Positions 34,607 through 43,195 of a stretch of 64,000 nt of DNA are shown piece after piece. Every line of letters begins with the position of its first letter. Position 1 is the first letter of the stretch. Source of the DNA: Pseudomonadales bacterium (GTDB lineage: Bacteria; Pseudomonadota; Gammaproteobacteria; Pseudomonadales; Azotimanducaceae). The DNA lies in NCBI GenBank assembly GCA_022822135.1, contig JAJECH010000025.1:216854-280853 (forward strand). Direction: 5' to 3'. Under the pieces are notes generated by a model. The model worked only from the letters and a program-made list of their open reading frames with translations, had not been told where the DNA came from and searched no databases. Made by a program: the position numbers and the translations under genes.

Positions 34607-35773
34607 CTATAGGTCTTTGCAAAGATCACGCAATTGACCCGACCACAACGCGTCAAGAAACATACGCCAAGGCAACACAACGAAGTCTCCGTCAACAATC
34701 CTCATTCGATCCACCATCGAGACGAGGAAATAGTGCGAAAGCAAACCCTCTTCTCGCAATGCGCGCAGCCCTCGCAAATCGTGCGAGCCAATGTTTGACG
34801 AAGCTTTGACCTCAATAGCTATGCCATCAAACACGAAATCCACTTCGAAATTGGAACGACTACGCCAGTACATCGGCGCTTCAATATCGTGATTGTCACA
34901 ATACACGATGAGTTCGTGGTGAATAAAGCTCTCAAATGCTTGACCGTATTCTGGAGTCCGCTTCGCAAGACCACTCCGTCCCTGAATTTGTCGTGCGACA
35001 CCGATGTCGAAAAGAAAGTACTTTGATGTGTTGAGAGCCTTCCGGATCCTTGTTTCGGTATATGACCTGACCTCATGTACTAAAAAACTGTCTTTCAGGA
35101 TCTGGTAGTAATTGCGAACAGTAGATGCTGGTACTTGAGATTCGTTCGCTATCCTCTCGAAATTAATCATCTGACCATGCGATAGACCAACAACGTCTAA
35201 AAACCTAGCGAATGCAGACAAGTTCCGTGTTTGGCCTTCCGCCGCGATCTCTTCGGAAAGATAACTCTCAACGTATGCCTTTAGGTCTTCACTTGGTGCA
35301 TCGGAAAAGTAAACGGACGGTAGTAGACCGAACTCTAGTACTCGATCGAGATCGAAGCTATCACCCAGTTCTTTTGAAACGAAAGGATGTAATCGACGGG
35401 TCCGAGCTCGCCCACCCAAAAGGTTCACTCCTCTTCTCCTCAAGCTTCTCGCGCTTGAACCGCTCAAGACAAAATGGACACCATACTCCTCTATCATCAG
35501 ATGCACTTCATTTAGTAACTCCGGTAGACGCTGTATTTCGTCGATGACTACGATGCTAGCTTCTTTAACGTTTATTTCCTCTCGGATCAATCGAGGATTA
35601 CGCAGCAGTTCGTTGTAAAGGGTGTTATCAAGCAGGTTGTAGGTCGGGCTATCTGGGAACTGCGCCCGAAGTAATGTAGATTTCCCTGTTTGTCGAGGAC
35701 CAAAAAGAAAGTGTGATCGCCACTCAAGCAAAGGTGGCAGAATTAAGAGACGAGGGATTGATTCTTCGATCAT
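34607..35773 (-). CDS. AAA-family ATPase with DUF4143 domain
   Basis: The 388-residue protein has Walker A GPRQTGKST (25-33), Walker B SIVVIDEIQRLP, sensor HFVLSGSSARSLRRRG, and then a DUF4143 region. The latter includes a winged helix (NESQVPASTVRNYYQIL) and a PD-(D/E)XK-like core FEVDFVFDGIAIEVKAS. Such genes are abundant, patchily distributed and of unknown function; a link with toxin-antitoxin or mobile-element biology has been proposed. It stands alone with a repeat-rich upstream region (35787-35845). Confidence 0.9.
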   Translation of the reverse strand: MIEESIPRLLILPPLLEWRSHFLFGPRQTGKSTLLRAQFPDSPTYNLLDNTLYNELLRNPRLIREEINVKEASIVVIDEIQRLPELLNEVHLMIEEYGVHFVLSGSSARSLRRRGVNLLGGRARTRRLHPFVSKELGDSFDLDRVLEFGLLPSVYFSDAPSEDLKAYVESYLSEEIAAEGQTRNLSAFARFLDVVGLSHGQMINFERIANESQVPASTVRNYYQILKDSFLVHEVRSYTETRIRKALNTSKYFLFDIGVARQIQGRSGLAKRTPEYGQAFESFIHHELIVYCDNHDIEAPMYWRSRSNFEVDFVFDGIAIEVKASSNIGSHDLRGLRALREEGLLSHYFLVSMVDRMRIVDGDFVVLPWRMFLDALWSGQLRDLCKDL

Positions 35774-35786
35774 CCAGTTAATTATC

Positions 35787-35845
35787 CATGAAATTCCACA
35801 ACTCTGTCGCTGTATTTCATGAAATCCCGCAGCTATATTGTGGAA
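35787..35845. promoter_or_regulatory. Repeat-rich putative operator upstream of the DUF4143 ATPase gene
   Basis: Within 60 bases just upstream of the ATPase start are three nested signals. CATGAAATTCCACAACT (35787-35803) is repeated imperfectly at 35818-35834 (14 of 17 bases). A perfect 12-base palindrome, ATTTCATGAAAT, lies at 35814-35825. An inverted pair TTCCACAA / TTGTGGAA lies at 35794-35801 and 35838-35845. This suggests protein-binding sites, perhaps for autoregulation. The rest of the 229-base gap to 36002 shows nothing I can name. Confidence 0.45.
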
Positions 35846-36002
35846 ACAAAGCTAACGGCGTCATTTCCAGCCTTCGTGCCTAGCTTCGAGTAACAAACCA
35901 GTAGTCGTTCGCCTTCTCTAGTTGCTGAAGTCAATATACACGAAATGGCACGCTCGTGACTGTGCGCCTAATAATTAGCGCGCCCTCACTCGGTTCCCAT
36001 CA

Positions 36003-36878
36003 TTGACCCGCACGCCAACAGAACACCGCATCACACTTCAAGACTCTGACCTTTGTTATTTCGTATGGGACGGAGGTCAAGAATCAACGATATTGCTCCT
36101 ACACGCAACCGGGTTCCACTCAAGATGTTGGGACAAAACCGTAGCAGAGCTACCGAAATCGCACCGGGTCATTGCTGTGGATCTACGCGGACATGGTCGT
36201 TCCTCCAAATCGGGACCTTTCGGATGGTTTGACATCGGCAAGGACATCGTCGACCTTGTCGATGCATTGGACCTACACAACATTGTGGTCGCCGGGCACT
36301 CGATGGGAGGGCACTGCGCACTATTTACGAGCAGTAATCGGGTTTCTCGCTTCAAAGCGTTGGTTTTAGTAGATCCGGTTGTACTAGCGCCTGAACAGTA
36401 CACGGAACACGCCGCAAACATCGCCGAGATTGGAAATGACGACCATCCGATCGCACGCCGACGAGACCAATGGAAGTCACCGTCGGAAATGTTCGAGAAT
36501 TTCAGCAAACGCCACCCATTTAATCTTTGGCAACCCAATGTGCTGCGCGACTATTGCGAGTTTGGTCTGTTACCCCATCAAGATGGCTACGAGCTCGCTT
36601 GTCCTCCCAAGATTGAGGCCCAGATTTACATGGGTACCAGCCAGCGCGATCTAAAGTGTTTGCTACCGAAGGTCACACAACCCACAGTTGTCATGCGTGC
36701 GAAACAACGAATCGGCCCCCGAGAAACCATGGACTTCTCCAACTCGCCGACCTGGCCCGGATTAGCGGACGCCTTGCCTAATGCACGGGATATCTATCTT
36801 CCCGAGTTATCGCATTTCATTCCAATGCAGCGACCCGATCTCGTCGCAAAGGAGATTCGCGAGCAGCTAACGAACTGA
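36003..36878 (+). CDS. Alpha/beta hydrolase
   Basis: The 291-residue protein has a TTG start (MTRTPTEHRITLQDS). The oxyanion-hole region is LLLHATGFHSRCWD, the strand motif is VIAVDLRGHGRSSKSG, and the nucleophile elbow is VVAGHSMGGHCALF (about residues 97-110). The histidine is probably in LPELSHFIPM near the C-terminus. Substrate unknown. Its last 12 bases overlap the end of the convergent MFS gene. No clear ribosome binding site is seen, so the exact start is uncertain. Confidence 0.87.
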   Translation: MTRTPTEHRITLQDSDLCYFVWDGGQESTILLLHATGFHSRCWDKTVAELPKSHRVIAVDLRGHGRSSKSGPFGWFDIGKDIVDLVDALDLHNIVVAGHSMGGHCALFTSSNRVSRFKALVLVDPVVLAPEQYTEHAANIAEIGNDDHPIARRRDQWKSPSEMFENFSKRHPFNLWQPNVLRDYCEFGLLPHQDGYELACPPKIEAQIYMGTSQRDLKCLLPKVTQPTVVMRAKQRIGPRETMDFSNSPTWPGLADALPNARDIYLPELSHFIPMQRPDLVAKEIREQLTN

Positions 36879-38090
36879 TGGAGATGCAAATTCCCAATAT
36901 CCTGACCAGTAACGCCCATATAGGTATAGCCCTACGGAGATCACCACGCCAGGGAGCAGTGCATTTAACGCACCTAGACTTTCTACTAGATGTCCTAGGA
37001 AATACGCCGCAAGAATTGAGCTGAGCGTGAAGGTGAATAGGTGAAATGCGAGCACCTTTGAACGATGTGCAGCAGGCGCCATCTCCTGCAGTGTGCTGCG
37101 TACTAACGTGGTAGTTACCCCCATATTGATACCCCACAAAGCGACAAACAACATAAAAAGCCACGTAGAGGGCTGAAACCAAATCCCAAATATCACGAAC
37201 ACTCTAAATAACTGCAGCGAAATGTAGATCTTGCCCGGGTTCCTTATCGGCATCAACCAGTACAGGACGATGGTTGATCCGGTACTCCCGATCGTGAACG
37301 CGATGAACATAGCGGTCATTAACGTTCCGTCGTCGATCGGTAATGAACCACCCGCGTAGTGTTCCATCAAGATATACGGCATGACCACCATATAACCGCC
37401 GGCGTTGAAGATCGCTGATACGAAGTTCATGCCAAACAGATTTCGAATGATGGGCACCGACAGTACATTGCGAAGTCCTTCTACTACATCAATTCGTTCT
37501 TTTCTGATCGGTGGTAGTTCTGGTAATCCCAGCACTGCGAATGCCGATAACGCATAAAGCCCCGCCAATACCAGCAGGACGGGTACAAGGCCAAGCGCCT
37601 CAAGTAGCACTCCCAGACTCATTGCGGCAATCCCGACAAGGGACGGAACAATCGTGACCAACGCGATCGAACGTTGCATATCTAAATGTGAAACACGATT
37701 GATCACGGCTTGTTTTGCAGGATCGGCTAACGATGTGAGTAACGTGATCCCAGCGCCGAACGCAATGACCATCCACAGTTTCAGGTTGACCATCCCTAGA
37801 GTCAACAACACTGGGACGATAGCCGTCAGCAGTGAGAGTCCAAACAACAAGCGCCGGGCGTCGAATCGATCCCCTGCAAAACCACCAACGAGCAGAATGA
37901 CCAACGGCACAGTGTTAATCAAAGCTCGACTTTCACCGTAGACACTTGCCGACTCATCGAGTACACCGACAAGAATCCACGTGATCAGTAGACCTTGCAG
38001 GCTCATCGCGGCCATCGACAAGCTGTTACTGGTTAAATACCAGAAAAACGCCGCGCGAGGCGGCGTTTCAAGTCCCCGCGACTGTTCCAA
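36867..38090 (-). CDS. MFS transporter
   Basis: The 407-residue, strongly hydrophobic protein has about 12 predicted membrane helices. The characteristic loop between helices 2 and 3 reads GGFAGDRFDARRLL, the MFS motif A position. A central loop (about residues 195-215, PPIRKERIDVVEGLRN) separates the two halves. The substrate is unknown; general similarity is to the enterobactin-exporter/macrolide-type branch (DHA3-like), which is a guess. It lies 39 bases downstream of the LLM oxidoreductase on the same strand. Confidence 0.9.
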   Translation of the reverse strand: MEQSRGLETPPRAAFFWYLTSNSLSMAAMSLQGLLITWILVGVLDESASVYGESRALINTVPLVILLVGGFAGDRFDARRLLFGLSLLTAIVPVLLTLGMVNLKLWMVIAFGAGITLLTSLADPAKQAVINRVSHLDMQRSIALVTIVPSLVGIAAMSLGVLLEALGLVPVLLVLAGLYALSAFAVLGLPELPPIRKERIDVVEGLRNVLSVPIIRNLFGMNFVSAIFNAGGYMVVMPYILMEHYAGGSLPIDDGTLMTAMFIAFTIGSTGSTIVLYWLMPIRNPGKIYISLQLFRVFVIFGIWFQPSTWLFMLFVALWGINMGVTTTLVRSTLQEMAPAAHRSKVLAFHLFTFTLSSILAAYFLGHLVESLGALNALLPGVVISVGLYLYGRYWSGYWEFASPSVR

Positions 38091-38129
38091 CTCAGTCCGT
38101 GTTGAGTGAGTTAATCGGCGTTGACTCAG

Positions 38130-38990
38130 CTAGTGAACAGCGTCGAAATAGGTTTGCGCCGACGCTAAATGTTCCTCTACCGAACGATTGCCAGCATTGT
38201 GCGTTGCCACGGCTATGTGCGTACAACCGAGTGCTTCCCATCGTTCAAAGTGGGAACGCCAACGATCAGGATCGCCGCCTCGGGACTGAGCCTGCGCCTG
38301 AATACCAAAAGAATCCCAAGATAGACCAGCCGCTTCGCGTTCCGTTTTCATGACCTCGATCATCGCAGCTGACGCTTCGTTAGGTGTTCCCAGCGGAATC
38401 CAACCATCGCCCAGTCTTGCACAACGCTTTAACAGCGCGGGCACGCCTCCGCCAAACCAAATTGGGATCTTCTGCGAAGGTCTTGGCAAGATGCTCGCCT
38501 GAGTCACCGTGTTGAATCGTCCTTCATAGGTAAACGCATCGTCCGCCCACAACTTACGCATGAGTTCTACCTGTTCAGCTTGCCGACTCCCTCTAGCTTC
38601 AAAGGGAACATCAAGCGCTTCGTACTCAACCGCATTCCAACCTGTACCAATCCCCAATCGAAATCGATTGTTCGACAAGATAGCTAGCTCAGCTGCTTGC
38701 TTGGCTACCAAAGCCGTTTGTCTTTGCGGCAAAATCAACACCGCCGTGCTGAACTCGATGGTTTCCGTCACTGCTGCCATGAACGCGAACGTCGTAAATG
38801 GCTCGTGGAACGCCACATCCTTGTCGTACGGTCCTGACCAACCACCGGGGCGATTGGGATCCGCACCTAACACGTGATCGTATATGAGCATGTGATCGGC
38901 CCCCATGGCTTCCGCGCCCTGCGCGTACGCCTTAATCGCACCGGGATCGGTGCCGATCTCGTGGTGTGGAAAAACTATCCCGACTTTCAT
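38130..38990 (-). CDS. LLM-class flavin-dependent oxidoreductase
   Basis: The 286-residue luciferase-like protein starts MKVGIVFPHHEIG. It contains EFSTAVLILPQRQTALVAKQ, RFRLGIGTGWNAVEYEAL and PIWFGGG, the pattern of the F420-dependent group often annotated TIGR03619-like. Cofactor choice (F420 or FMN) is not decided by what I can see. It precedes the MFS transporter and could share a transcript with it. It diverges from ileS. Confidence 0.88.
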   Translation of the reverse strand: MKVGIVFPHHEIGTDPGAIKAYAQGAEAMGADHMLIYDHVLGADPNRPGGWSGPYDKDVAFHEPFTTFAFMAAVTETIEFSTAVLILPQRQTALVAKQAAELAILSNNRFRLGIGTGWNAVEYEALDVPFEARGSRQAEQVELMRKLWADDAFTYEGRFNTVTQASILPRPSQKIPIWFGGGVPALLKRCARLGDGWIPLGTPNEASAAMIEVMKTEREAAGLSWDSFGIQAQAQSRGGDPDRWRSHFERWEALGCTHIAVATHNAGNRSVEEHLASAQTYFDAVH

Positions 38991-39079
38991 CTAAAAACTC
39001 CAAAAGAAACGCACGGATTGATGAACGTAAACGTCCCTTCTCCGCATACCAGAAAGGCTCTAAGACGTTGCGCAACCCT

Positions 39080-39118
39080 ATAATTTTGCGGCGAAAATCC
39101 GCCTTTTCAGGCGGATTT
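39080..39118 (+). promoter_or_regulatory. Putative ileS promoter -10 box and leader hairpin
   Basis: A perfect TATAAT lies at 39080-39085; no good -35 box is seen at the right spacing. About 10 bases later is a perfect 9-base stem, AAATCCGCC (39095-39103) and GGCGGATTT (39110-39118), with a 6-base loop and GTTTATAT after it. As the upstream gene is divergent, the hairpin would lie in the ileS 5' leader rather than end another + strand transcript. It may stabilise or attenuate the mRNA. Confidence 0.4.
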
Positions 39119-39148
39119 GTTTATATCTAACGCCAGTTTTCTGCTCTC

Positions 39149-42100
39149 ATGTCCGATTCTACGAACCGTCACGAACCATTCTCGTTCCCAGAGATGGAAC
39201 GGGATATTCTGGCTTTTTGGACGGAGCACGAGACCTTTCAAAAATCACTCGATCAAACGAGAGATTCTGATCCTTATACCTTCTATGACGGACCACCGTT
39301 CGCAACCGGACTACCCCATCACGGCAATTTACTAGCTTCGATCATCAAGGATGTAGTTCCGCGCTATTGGACTATGAAAGATCGATATGTATCTCGCCGA
39401 TTTGGTTGGGACTGCCACGGATTGCCCATCGAACACGAAATCGATAAAAAACTCGGCATGTCAGCGCACGAAGCGCTTCAGTCGCTAGGCGTTGCCGGTT
39501 ACAACGATGAGTGTCGGGCGATCGTCGATCGTTATACGACTGAATGGCGGTCGATCATTTCCCGAATCGGTCGATGGGTTGATTTCGATAACCAATACAA
39601 GACCATGGACGTATGGTTCATGGAATCCGTCTGGTGGGTAGTCAAGCAACTATGGGATAAGGGCTTAATCTACCGCGGTGGCAAGGTTATGCCTGTTTCT
39701 ACGGCTCTCGAGACACCTCTTTCTAATTTCGAAGCGACAAGCAACTACAAAGACGTTCAAGATCCGGCCATCACGGTACTCTTCAAGCTCAAAGATGAAG
39801 ACGCGTACATATCTGCATGGACGACCACTCCTTGGACGCTACCTTCCAACTTAGCACTTTGCGTAGGGAACGGCATTCAATATGTACTCGTACGTGAGAG
39901 AGAATCAGAGAAACTGTTCTATCTCGCCGAGGATCGCTTAGAGACTTACCTTGAATCGCACCATCTCGAAGTGGAGTCACGGGTAAAAGGTCATGAGCTT
40001 GTCGGTCGAACATATGAACCACTATTTCCCTATTTCGCGGCACATGCCGACGATGGCGCATTTGTCGTATTAGCCGATGATTACGTCGCTACGGACGAAG
40101 GGACCGGCATCGTCCATCAAGCACCGGCATTTGGCGAAGACGACCAACGTATAGCGCTCGAATACGGCGTGCCTACGGGTGTCTGTCCCGTGACCATGAG
40201 CGGAAATTTCACTTCTGAAGTAGTTGATTTCGCTGGCCAGCATGTCAAGGAAGCGGATCGTGACATCATCCGTTGGTTGCGAGATCGAGACGCGTTACTC
40301 GACCATACCACCATCCAACACAACTATCCGTACTGTTATCGTTCGGATACGCCACTGATCTACCGCGCCGTACCGTCCTGGTTTGTGAAGGTCGGCGAGT
40401 TTAAAGATCGGCTTATCGCTGCAAATCAAAACGTTCAATGGGTACCAGAGCACATTCAAGAAGGTCGCTTCGGCAATTGGCTTGAGAATGCTCGGGATTG
40501 GGCCATTTCGCGCAATCGAGTTTGGGGGACACCATTACCCATCTGGGAAAACACAACAACCGGCAACTTTGTTTGCATCGGATCACGCGGCGAACTACGC
40601 GAATACACTGGCGCTTCTCCTGACGATCTGCACCGCGAACACGTTGATGACCTTTCTTTTACGATCGAGGGTGAGAAAGGTGAGTATCGACGCGTCAGCG
40701 AAGTCTTGGACTGCTGGTTTGAATCAGGGTCCATGCCGTACGCACAACAGCACTACCCATTTGAGAATCCTGATGCATTCGAGCAAGTCTTTCCCGCGGA
40801 CTTTATTGCAGAGGGCCTAGACCAGACCCGAGGCTGGTTCTACACACTCATGGCGCTATCCAGCGCCATATTCGATCAACCAGCATTTAAAAACGTGATC
40901 GTAAACGGGATGGTGCTTGCGGAAGATGGACGCAAGATGTCCAAGAGTTTAAAAAACTACACCGACCCCGTCCAGCTAATGGATCACTACGGTGCCGATG
41001 CGTTAAGGCTCTACTTAATCAACTCTGGATTAATGCGCGCAGAGGAACAGAGATTCGTGGACACGGGTGTAGAAGCCATCGTGCGTCGTGCGCTGCTTCC
41101 CTGGTACAACGCCTTCTCGTTCTTCAAGCTGTACGCTGAAATTGACGGTTGGACTTATGAACAACGCGTCGACCAATTTGACAATATCCTTGATCGGTGG
41201 CTGCTATCCAAACTTCAGACCCTGAAAGCGACGATCAGTCGTGAAATGGAAGCCTACCGTCTCTATGGCGTCGTGCCACGCTTGTTCGAGTTTATTGAAG
41301 ATCTAAACAACGGATACATCCGCTTAAATCGTTCGCGATTCTGGGCGGATGGACTTGAGGCAGACAAATGCGCCGCCAATTCTGCCTTGTATCAGGCTTT
41401 GGTGGAACTCACCCAAGCCATGGCACCTTGTGCACCGTTTCTATCGGAGTACCTGTTCCGAGAACTCAGAAAGTTTGGAGACGTGGCACTTGCAGAATCG
41501 GTTCACTTGTGTCGATATCCTGTTGCGGATGAGTCTCTAGTAGATTCGGAACTTGAGAGTGCCGTTGGGCTCATGCAGCAAGTAATTCTCTTAGGGCGCC
41601 GTCAGCGTGAGGATCGAAAAGTCAACCTGCGTGTACCGCTGTCCCAACTAACCGTCATCCATCATGACGACGAAGTACTGAGCAACTTCCGTGCGCTTGA
41701 ATCGTACATCGTGACGGAACTCAACGTGAAGAACGTCGAATACGAGAGCGATGAATCTGGATTCATCAAGCAGTACGCAAAACCTAACTTCCCAGTGCTC
41801 GGCAAACGCCTAGGCAAACGAATGAAAGCGTTTCAGCAGAGCATCGCAAGCCTGAGCATCGTCGAGCTTGAGACGCTCCGAACCGAGGGATCACTAGAAA
41901 TAGATGGTGAGACATTCACCACAGATGAGATTGAAGTATTTCGTGAGGCAATCGAGGGCACCAATGTCATTACAGATCGCTTGATTTCTATCGAGCTCAA
42001 CACGGAAATCAATGACGAACTGGCGCTTGAGGGATTGGCTCGCGAGTTAGTACATCGAATTCAGCTGGCTCGAAAAGCCAAGCAATTTGAAGTCACCGAT

Positions 42101-42280
42101 CGCATAGAGTTGTACGTCGATGGTTCAAAACGTGTCCTACAAGCGCTTGATCGACATCGCGATTACATCGTAAAAGAAACACTAACCACAAACGTCAACG
42201 CACAACCGACGGACGCTTTCGTTGAAAACCTCGATGGCGAAGAATTTCGTTTCGATCTTGAGCGAAGAGAAGCTGCTTAA
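39149..42280 (+). CDS. ileS: Isoleucyl-tRNA synthetase, long (IleRS2-like) type
   Basis: IleS charges tRNA-Ile. At 1043 residues it is much longer than the roughly 940-residue E. coli type. FYDGPPFATGLPHHGNLLAS, then RRFGWDCHGLPIEHEI, are typical of the eukaryote-like clade (IleRS2), which is known for low mupirocin sensitivity. The HIGH-type signature is H57-H58-G59-N60, with Asn at the fourth position. KMSKS is at 596-600. Editing-domain segments are TTPWTLPSNLAL and GTGIVHQAPAFGEDD. The ATG at 39149 lacks a strong ribosome binding site. Its stop overlaps the convergent enoyl-CoA hydratase stop. Confidence 0.96.
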   Translation: MSDSTNRHEPFSFPEMERDILAFWTEHETFQKSLDQTRDSDPYTFYDGPPFATGLPHHGNLLASIIKDVVPRYWTMKDRYVSRRFGWDCHGLPIEHEIDKKLGMSAHEALQSLGVAGYNDECRAIVDRYTTEWRSIISRIGRWVDFDNQYKTMDVWFMESVWWVVKQLWDKGLIYRGGKVMPVSTALETPLSNFEATSNYKDVQDPAITVLFKLKDEDAYISAWTTTPWTLPSNLALCVGNGIQYVLVRERESEKLFYLAEDRLETYLESHHLEVESRVKGHELVGRTYEPLFPYFAAHADDGAFVVLADDYVATDEGTGIVHQAPAFGEDDQRIALEYGVPTGVCPVTMSGNFTSEVVDFAGQHVKEADRDIIRWLRDRDALLDHTTIQHNYPYCYRSDTPLIYRAVPSWFVKVGEFKDRLIAANQNVQWVPEHIQEGRFGNWLENARDWAISRNRVWGTPLPIWENTTTGNFVCIGSRGELREYTGASPDDLHREHVDDLSFTIEGEKGEYRRVSEVLDCWFESGSMPYAQQHYPFENPDAFEQVFPADFIAEGLDQTRGWFYTLMALSSAIFDQPAFKNVIVNGMVLAEDGRKMSKSLKNYTDPVQLMDHYGADALRLYLINSGLMRAEEQRFVDTGVEAIVRRALLPWYNAFSFFKLYAEIDGWTYEQRVDQFDNILDRWLLSKLQTLKATISREMEAYRLYGVVPRLFEFIEDLNNGYIRLNRSRFWADGLEADKCAANSALYQALVELTQAMAPCAPFLSEYLFRELRKFGDVALAESVHLCRYPVADESLVDSELESAVGLMQQVILLGRRQREDRKVNLRVPLSQLTVIHHDDEVLSNFRALESYIVTELNVKNVEYESDESGFIKQYAKPNFPVLGKRLGKRMKAFQQSIASLSIVELETLRTEGSLEIDGETFTTDEIEVFREAIEGTNVITDRLISIELNTEINDELALEGLARELVHRIQLARKAKQFEVTDRIELYVDGSKRVLQALDRHRDYIVKETLTTNVNAQPTDAFVENLDGEEFRFDLERREAA

Positions 42281-43074
42281 TTCCCTGTAAACGTCGGTTT
42301 AGTCTTCGCTAAATAGGATCGAATGGCCTCCTGGCGGTCTTCCGTCGACGCCGAAAATAGGTTCTGATCCACATCCATGTGCATGACTGCTGTATCCAGC
42401 GCCGAAGCGATCGCGTTCACACTTTGCTTAATCATTTGCTGCGGGATGGGCGATAGACTCGCATAACGCTCTGCCCAACTCATAGCGGTCGATAGCAAGT
42501 CGCTACGTGGAACAAGGGCGTCCAAGATCCCCCACGAAAGGAGTTCATCGGCAAAAATCCGTTCGCCGCCAGCTACAAGGCGTTTCGCTTTCGCGGGACC
42601 AGCCAGGTGCGTGAGAAGGGGAAGGCTCTTCCACATCAAGTTCACGCCAATCTCTATCTCTGGATACTGCATGAAGCAATCGTCTGCACCAATTCGGAAA
42701 TCCATTGCGGTCGTCAAACATGCGCCACCTCCCAGCGCACCGCCATTCCATGCGGCGATCGTTATCTGATCCATGCCATAGATCGCATGAATCGCTCGTT
42801 CACCTACTCGCGCTCGACGACGTCGTAACGCAAGGTTCGCGCTCGCGTCAATAGGTTGGACCTCCGGGGAGAGATCAGCGCCACTAGAGAAGTGTTTACC
42901 GGTACCCGTGAAGATCACAACGCGAGTTTCAGGGTCATCGCGAAACTCATGTGCAACCGCTTCAATTTCCTCGAGGTGAGACGTATCCAGCGCGTTCATC
43001 TTGTGTGGTCTATTGAAGGTCACCGTCGCGATGAAGCCTTCCCTCTCACAGATTAGGTTTTTGTAATCCGACAT
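42277..43074 (-). CDS. Enoyl-CoA hydratase/isomerase family protein
   Basis: The crotonase-fold protein contains TVTFNRPHKMNALDT, the oxyanion-hole motif FSSGADLSPE, AAWNGGALGGGACLTTAMDFRI and PEIEIGVNLMWKSLPLL. I chose the ATG at 43074 (265 residues) over the TTG at 43101; neither has a clear Shine-Dalgarno. Activity may be hydration, isomerisation or hydrolysis of an acyl-CoA, and the substrate is unknown. It ends on the ileS stop (convergent) and is divergent from the ThDP enzyme gene. Confidence 0.88.
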   Translation of the reverse strand: MSDYKNLICEREGFIATVTFNRPHKMNALDTSHLEEIEAVAHEFRDDPETRVVIFTGTGKHFSSGADLSPEVQPIDASANLALRRRRARVGERAIHAIYGMDQITIAAWNGGALGGGACLTTAMDFRIGADDCFMQYPEIEIGVNLMWKSLPLLTHLAGPAKAKRLVAGGERIFADELLSWGILDALVPRSDLLSTAMSWAERYASLSPIPQQMIKQSVNAIASALDTAVMHMDVDQNLFSASTEDRQEAIRSYLAKTKPTFTGN

Positions 43075-43195
43075 ATCGATGCATTCATTAAAGTTGGGCA
43101 AAAGGCGTGTTTCCGCCTACGCGAAGGATATAGCCCAAGCGTGAAGGAAATGGTCGAACTGATAATTGCGCGCTGACTTTCTATCGCGACCACCT

